Below, one piece after another: positions 61,829-64,000 of a stretch of DNA of 64,000 nt; the first letter of the stretch is position 1; each line of letters begins with the position of its first letter. The DNA is from Kineococcus xinjiangensis (GTDB lineage Bacteria > Actinomycetota > Actinomycetes > Actinomycetales > Kineococcaceae). The notes under the pieces were generated by a model. The model searched no databases, was not told where the DNA came from, and saw nothing but the letters and a program-made list of their open reading frames with translations. Made by a program: the position numbers and the translations under genes. The stretch spans positions 62,001 through 126,000 of the forward strand of contig NZ_PTJD01000006.1 in assembly GCF_002934625.1 (NCBI RefSeq). Direction: 5' to 3'.

Positions 61829-62029
61829 TCAGCCCGCGCGGCGGGAGCCTCCGTCGCGGGTCAGTCGCAGGGGCGGCACCAGACCGGAGCCGGCCAGGAC
61901 ACCGATCGCGGCCTGCTCCGCCTCGTTCAGGTCGGGCGCCGCGCTGGCGGGTGTGCCCAGCAGCACGGTGACGACGCAGCCGTCGCAGGCCAGCGGCCTC
62001 GCCGTGCAGCTGTTGCAGTCGATGAGCAT
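61829..62029 (-). CDS. small CxxC-CxxC protein
   Basis: 66-aa protein with Cys5, Cys8, Cys15 and Cys18 ([21 protein letters not shown]), a compact metal or redox site, followed by a helical [23 protein letters not shown] region. Conserved in actinobacteria in my memory, with no known function. ATG start with GGGAGG 6-7 nt upstream. Only 44 bp before the lipoprotein gene on the same strand. Confidence 0.75.
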   Translation of the reverse strand: MLIDCNSCTARPLACDGCVVTVLLGTPASAAPDLNEAEQAAIGVLAGSGLVPPLRLTRDGGSRRAG

Positions 62030-62154
62030 CCGGCACCTCCCACGCCGTCGCGGGCTGCTCGCGCCCGACCGGTCCCTCGACCAGCGATGTGCACGCTAGG
62101 TGCAGGGTCCGACACGACTTCGCGAGCGGCGGCGGGCCCCGCCCGGGAACAGGC

Positions 62155-63528
62155 TCAGCCGCGGTTCAGCCGGCCCAGCAGCGCCCGCGACGACACCGGC
62201 CGGGCGCCCGCGGCACGCACCCCGGAGACGACCTCCCCGTCGTCGGAGACCACCACCACGACCCGCCCCGGGGGCTCGGCCCGCACCAGCCGCCGGATCA
62301 GCTCGTCCGCGGTGCGCCCCGCGGAGCTGAACAGCACCCGCACCCGGCGGGTGCTGGGCGAGGGCACGGGCCCGACCCCGTCGTTGCCGTCGAAGCAGCA
62401 GGTCACCTCGACGCCCGTGCGGGCGGCGATCGCCCCCAGCCCGTCCACCAGCCGCCGCCGCTGCTCCAGCAGCGTCAGCTGGCCGAACCCGAGCTTGGTG
62501 ACGTTGTAGCCGTCCACGACGAGGTGGGCCCGCGGCAGCGCCAGGAGGTGGTCGAGGGCCGCTGGGTCGGTGGCGGCCAGCGCCCGGGCACCAGGCACGT
62601 CCACGGGCGCGGGGCGGGCCACGTCCTCCTCGAGGAGCTCCGCCGCGAGCAGGTCGGCGGGCGAGGACTCCACGGGCGGCAGGGCCAGCTCCCGGCGCAG
62701 GGCGGCGGCGGCGTCGAGGAGGGTGTCGAGGAGGAGCCGTGCGCGGACGTCGTCGACGTCCCGGGCCCGGCGGGCGGCCTGCTGCGACTGGGCGGTGCCC
62801 TCGCGCAGCTGCCGCTCCACGGCGTCGGCGCGCTCGCGCTGGCGGCCGGCGTCCTCCTGCGCGGCGGCCAGCTCCTCCTGCGCCTGCGCCACGGCCCGCT
62901 CCGCGCTGCGCTGCCCCGCCCGGGCCCGGTCGGCGTCGGAGCGGGAGCGCCGCAGCTCGCGCCGGAGCGCGGTCAGCTCCTCCTCCAGGGTCGCCACCCG
63001 GGCCCGCAGCTCGGCCAGCTCCCGGGCGCGCGCCGCCTCCTGCGCCTCCAGCTGCGCCTGGTCGCGGGCCTCCCGGGCGCCGGTGCGGGCGCCGGCGCGC
63101 CGCGCCTCCTCGGCGGCGGCACCTTCCGCGGCCGCCCGGACCCGGTCCCGCCAGTCCCCGGCGCGCAGGAGGTAGGCGGCGACGGCGACGTCGAGCGGCG
63201 CCGCGGTCGGCTCCGGCACGGGGGCGCCGTTCGCGGCCGCGACCGCGGCCGCCCCCGGCCCCGCGGTGGACCACGCGTCGGCCACCGCCCGCCCGAACGC
63301 CGGGTCGGTGGCGAGGCAGGCGGTCAGGGGCTGCGCCCCGGCGCGGGCCCGGCGGGCGGGGGCGAAGGCGCGCACCCGGCGCAGCGGGGCGGGCACGTCG
63401 GCCTCGTCCAGGGCGCCCAGCGCCTCCGCGGCGACCTGGAGGGCACGGCGGAGCACGGGCTCCGGCAGGGCGCCGGGGGACGCGTTCCCGCCCCGTCCGT
63501 CGTCCTCGTGCACCGCTGCGCCTACCAC
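62155..63528 (-). CDS. NYN-domain (YacP-like) RNA-binding/nuclease protein
   Basis: 457-aa protein. N-terminal helical domain (residues 1-140), then a long Arg/Glu/Ala-rich coiled coil (about 150-250), then a C-terminal NYN/YacP domain: [61 protein letters not shown]-like acids are present. YacP (Rae1) of Bacillus is a ribosome-associated RNase; a related role is possible. GTG with GGAGG 6 nt upstream chosen. Head-to-head with the exonuclease gene. Confidence 0.85.
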   Translation of the reverse strand: MVGAAVHEDDGRGGNASPGALPEPVLRRALQVAAEALGALDEADVPAPLRRVRAFAPARRARAGAQPLTACLATDPAFGRAVADAWSTAGPGAAAVAAANGAPVPEPTAAPLDVAVAAYLLRAGDWRDRVRAAAEGAAAEEARRAGARTGAREARDQAQLEAQEAARARELAELRARVATLEEELTALRRELRRSRSDADRARAGQRSAERAVAQAQEELAAAQEDAGRQRERADAVERQLREGTAQSQQAARRARDVDDVRARLLLDTLLDAAAALRRELALPPVESSPADLLAAELLEEDVARPAPVDVPGARALAATDPAALDHLLALPRAHLVVDGYNVTKLGFGQLTLLEQRRRLVDGLGAIAARTGVEVTCCFDGNDGVGPVPSPSTRRVRVLFSSAGRTADELIRRLVRAEPPGRVVVVVSDDGEVVSGVRAAGARPVSSRALLGRLNRG

Positions 63529-63623
63529 GTTCCTCCTCCGCTCCGCCCTTCCCGCGACCCGCTCCGGTGCGCTGGGGGAACCGGGGCCCGGCGCGGCCGG
63601 CGGGGGCTGTCCGCACCGGCACC

Positions 63624-63629
63624 TATGGT
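63624..63629 (+). promoter_or_regulatory. leaderless -10 (TATGGT) for the exonuclease gene
   Basis: TATGGT, 7 nt, then ATG at 63637. Confidence 0.6.
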
Positions 63630-63636
63630 GACGGCC

Positions 63637-64000
63637 ATGGGCGCCCTTCCCCCGCGCACCGGGTCCGGCGGCTCCGCGACCGCACGTCCTCCGGTGCCGA
63701 GCCTTCCGCATCCGCCGGCCGCGCGCGGCGGCACCCCCGCGACCACGGGGCTGCGACCGGTCCCCGTGCCGGTGCAGACGAGCATCGAGGACCTCGGGCG
63801 CCCGCTGCACGCCACGACCTTCGTCGTGGTCGACCTGGAGACCACGGGCGGGGCACCGGCGGACGCGGGCATCACCGAGATCGGTGCGGTGAAGGTCCGC
63901 GGCGGGGAGGTCCTCGGGGAGTTCCAGACGCTGGTCAACCCGGGGGTGGGCATCCCCCCGTTCGTCGCGCTGCTCACGGGGATCAACGACGCCATGGTGG
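63637..64000 (+). CDS. DnaQ-like DEDD exonuclease (partial)
   Basis: First 121 codons of an exonuclease of the DNA polymerase III epsilon type. A 50-residue Pro/Gly-rich start is followed by [13 protein letters not shown] (first metal-binding Asp and Glu), [24 protein letters not shown] (in parts) and [11 protein letters not shown]. The gene continues past the window. In mycobacteria the gene here (Rv2191) joins this domain to a GIY-YIG/UvrC-like domain, which cannot be checked. Leaderless start likely. Confidence 0.88.
   Translation, partial: MGALPPRTGSGGSATARPPVPSLPHPPAARGGTPATTGLRPVPVPVQTSIEDLGRPLHATTFVVVDLETTGGAPADAGITEIGAVKVRGGEVLGEFQTLVNPGVGIPPFVALLTGINDAMV

Overview
The window is very GC-rich (I judge about 75-78% by eye), tightly packed DNA from a high-GC actinobacterium. 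The dcw block, mycolata-style neighbours (Rv2175c-like protein, PknL/PknB kinase, class II DAHP synthase, PlsC, SRPBCC protein, FadD15-like ligase, PimB-like glycosyltransferase), a mycobacterial-type LexA box and a carotenoid cluster all point to Actinomycetia. A Kineosporiales/Kineococcus-like source would fit, but I cannot prove the genus without a database search. Gene order resembles the Mycobacterium tuberculosis stretch from mraY to the Rv2191 exonuclease as I remember it, with large lineage-specific insertions.

Layout. 1-8270 (minus): the start of the division/cell-wall cluster, mraZ-rsmH-ftsL-like-ftsI-murE-murF-mraY. Junctions from rsmH onward overlap by 4 bp at GTGA if murE starts at its upstream GTG. 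The mraZ promoter carries three 10-bp-spaced GTGGRG MraZ boxes; a similar pair lies upstream of the divergent moxR operon. 8675-13370 (plus): moxR, a DUF58 protein and a TgpA-like transglutaminase, translationally coupled and ending at a long terminator hairpin. 13607-16373 (minus): DUF3040, dinB and a SAM methyltransferase. 16540-21693 (minus): a LexA-controlled operon with DUF6504, a SAV_6107-type HEPN protein and dnaE2. A four-copy 73-bp tandem hairpin array separates it from the proline catabolism operon (pruB-pruA, 22212-24830) and its divergent PucR-type regulator.

26299-28515 (plus): a YbaK-like protein, an alpha/beta hydrolase and a CrtA-like oxygenase. 28586-31751 (minus): DUF2617, a DUF4247 lipoprotein, DUF350 and a membrane spermidine-synthase-like protein, with a divergent potassium channel, a BKACE-like protein and an ABM protein. 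34381-35322 (minus): a lipid kinase. 35413-43386: a carotenoid cluster with CruF-like hydratase, CruG-like GT2, a second CrtI, GGPP synthase, CrtI and CrtB, interrupted by an antisense CDP-alcohol phosphotransferase. No lycopene cyclase is seen, so an acyclic hydroxylated or glycosylated carotenoid is the best guess.

43404-64000: Rv2175c-like protein, a LysM/lytic transglycosylase, a PASTA kinase, class II DAHP synthase, a phosphofructokinase with PPi-type residues, PlsC, a small membrane protein, an EEP-family hydrolase, two tandem ROK glucokinases, an SRPBCC protein, a zinc-ribbon protein, FadD15-like acyl-CoA ligase, a GT87-like membrane protein overlapping tail-to-tail with a PimB-like GT4, a HELVH lipoprotein, a small CxxC protein, an NYN-domain protein and the start of a DnaQ-like exonuclease.

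Recurrent themes: many genes start 6-8 nt after a -10 hexamer with A at position 2 and T at position 6 (leaderless mRNAs); convergent gene ends often carry 21-25 bp perfect hairpins; and at four loci the last bases of a gene, stop codon included, are tandemly duplicated. I saw no tRNA, rRNA, CRISPR array, IS element or prophage.
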